DNA of 13,269 bases from CAYOEZ01 sp964402955 (lineage in GTDB: Bacteria; Chloroflexota; DTOL01; DAOUCN01), in assembly GCA_964402955.1 (NCBI GenBank), contig CAYOEZ010000130.1, positions 1 through 13,269 of the forward strand, read 5' to 3'. Both the position numbers and the translations under genes were made by a program. Shown here piece by piece: positions 12,240 to 13,269 of this stretch. The first letter of the stretch is position 1; each line of letters begins with the position of its first letter. The notes beneath the pieces are model-generated. The model made no database searches, was not told the DNA's origin, and was given only the letters and a program-made list of their open reading frames with translations.

Positions 12240-12839
12240 GTGGATATTCTGACCGCGATTCATACGCGCCAATCCATTGCCAAGGTCCTGCCCGACCCGC
12301 TGCCGCGCCAGGACATCGAACGCCTGCTGGACGCCGCCGTGCAGGCGCCCAATCATCACCGCAACCGTCCGTGGCGTTTCGTGGTGCTGACCGGGGCAGC
12401 CCGCCAGCGTCTTGGCGACGTGATGGCGCAGGCGCTCCTCAGCCAGGCTCCCGATACGGCTGCAAGCGTGCTGGAGGCAGAGCGGATGAAGCCGCTGCGC
12501 GCGCCAGTGATCATCGCTGTGGGCCTCGCCAGACCCGATTCGCCGAAAATCGTCGAGATTGAAGATATCTGCGCCGGAGCAGCAGCGGTGCAGAACCTGC
12601 TGCTGGCAGCACACGGCCTGGGGCTGGGAGCGATGTGGCGCACCGGCGCCGCCGCCAACGCCCCCAGCGTTAAGGCTTTCTTGGGCTTCGCCCCCGACCA
12701 GCATCTGATCGCCTTTGTCTACGTCGGTTATCCGGACGGTGAGCGCCCTCCCGCCAACCGGCCGTCGTTTGAGAGCTATGTCACGTGGATGGAGGAGGAG
12801 GAAGAATCACCTGAGCAAGGAAGAACTCCGGCAACGTAG
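12240..12839 (+). CDS. Nitroreductase-family FMN oxidoreductase
   Basis: The 199-residue protein starts with GTG at 12240, chosen for AAGGGG about 6 bases upstream and the family-like N-terminus MDILTAIHTRQSIAKVLPD (the xRRSxR-type FMN phosphate contact, here TRQSIAK). PVPR-like PLPRQDIERLLDAAVQAPNHHRNRPWRFVVL forms the dimer and flavin pocket, and GAAAVQNLLLAAHGLGLGAMWRTG is the typical central helix plus the FMN-binding loop. It resembles the small YdjA-type nitroreductases, which use NAD(P)H and FMN to reduce nitro compounds or quinone-like substrates. The physiological substrate is unknown. The C-terminus ends in an acidic stretch (MEEEEESPE) and an unconserved tail. It stands alone on the plus strand, diverging from elp3. 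Confidence 0.9.
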   Translation: MDILTAIHTRQSIAKVLPDPLPRQDIERLLDAAVQAPNHHRNRPWRFVVLTGAARQRLGDVMAQALLSQAPDTAASVLEAERMKPLRAPVIIAVGLARPDSPKIVEIEDICAGAAAVQNLLLAAHGLGLGAMWRTGAAANAPSVKAFLGFAPDQHLIAFVYVGYPDGERPPANRPSFESYVTWMEEEEESPEQGRTPAT

Positions 12840-13139
12840 TCGCCAAGGCATCCATCGTTCAGAGCACTGTCACGCATCTCCTTCCGCGCCGCCGCACACC
12901 GCTGTCCCCTGGCCGCTGCCGTCCGAGGGACTTCCCGCGTCCCCCGTCCCTCCCCCTGTCTCCCACTCTCCCCATCCCCCCGAACCCTATACCCGCCCCC
13001 ATCTGTTAGCATTTATTGACATATCGTTAGGGACTTATTGAGGGTCATTCTGCTATTCTATAGAAGGTAAACAAACTTTGAGAAGGCGACAACCGGCAAG
13101 GTTTTGCCTTGTTCGCAAGAGACGTAGGGAGGAGTAACC
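12840..13139. other. Intergenic region between the nitroreductase and YtxH genes
   Basis: No gene is seen. From about 12923 to 13001 the plus strand is strongly pyrimidine-rich with runs of C. An A/T-richer stretch follows with TTGACA at 13016–13021 that lacks a −10 at normal spacing. TTGAGG (13038–13043) and TATAGA (13059–13064) are 15 bases apart and could be a weak promoter for the YtxH gene. A small hairpin (CAAGG/CCTTG, 13097–13111) sits in the leader. Confidence 0.5.
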
Positions 13140-13269
13140 ATGAGCGACAGTGATGGTGGCATGAGCTTCGTTGCAGGCATGGTGTTCGGAACGCTGATTG
13201 GTGGAGTACTGGGTATCCTGATGGCTCCGCAGTCCGGCGCCGATACCCGGCAGCAGTTGCAGGACGAGA
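13140..13269 (+). CDS. YtxH-domain protein (partial, 3' end outside window)
   Basis: The visible 43 residues start at ATG 13140 with an excellent GGGAGGAG SD. A short polar N-terminus (MSDSDGGM) is followed by a glycine-rich hydrophobic segment (SFVAGMVFGTLIGGVLGILMAP) and then QSGADTRQQLQDE. This is the YtxH layout: one N-terminal membrane segment ending in (L/M)xAPxSGxxTRxxL, followed by a helical or coiled-coil tail expected beyond the window. Such small proteins are membrane-anchored and often stress-linked; a precise role is unknown. Confidence 0.88.
   Translation, partial: MSDSDGGMSFVAGMVFGTLIGGVLGILMAPQSGADTRQQLQDE

Noticed and set aside
13016..13044. TTGACA at 13016 as promoter for the YtxH gene
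   Set aside because: The bases 16–18 downstream (TGAGGG region) do not resemble a −10, so it is not supported as a full promoter.

Overview
The window looks like chromosomal DNA of a Chloroflexota bacterium (Anaerolineae/Caldilineae-like). This is inferred from gene content: a bacterial radical-SAM/GNAT Elp3, a LysW–LysX amino-group-carrier lysine pathway pair, a YtxH protein, a moderately high G+C content, and several short palindromic repeats of the kind scattered through Chloroflexota genomes. No rRNA or tRNA gene, CRISPR array or intact transposase was seen. All genes lie on the minus strand except the last two, a nitroreductase and the start of a YtxH gene.

Layout, low to high coordinates. 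1–1441 is a patchy accessory strip: the 5' part of a NUDIX hydrolase, a 5'-truncated YcxB-like remnant, and a RelE/ParE–Phd/YefM toxin–antitoxin pair. The toxin gene has lost a usable start codon, and its antitoxin frame runs on into remnant DNA. 1462–3053 holds an FMN-binding pyridoxamine-5'-phosphate-oxidase-like protein, lysX and the 53-residue carrier lysW, driven by a textbook TTGACA-17-TATAAT promoter. 3191–3527 is a transposase-less element with near-perfect 21-bp terminal inverted repeats and a 9-bp target duplication, sitting just upstream of that promoter and inside older repeat DNA. 3692–4927 is a class I aminotransferase with its own strong promoter.

5069–7557 is the most interesting block: a DUF3696-type AAA/ABC ATPase, a PIN-like nuclease starting one base after the ATPase stop, and an unrecognised acidic protein overlapping the nuclease end. 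I read it as a candidate ATPase–nuclease defence or stress module whose make-up I do not recognise as a named system.

7632–11923 is housekeeping: a UPF0104/YbhN-like multi-spanning membrane protein, glutamyl-tRNA synthetase (gltX) and elp3. elp3 and gltX both serve translation, by wobble-uridine modification and tRNA charging. The elp3–nitroreductase gap carries divergent promoter-like boxes around a G/C-run inverted repeat. The nitroreductase (12240–12839) and YtxH (from 13140) run on the plus strand to the right edge.
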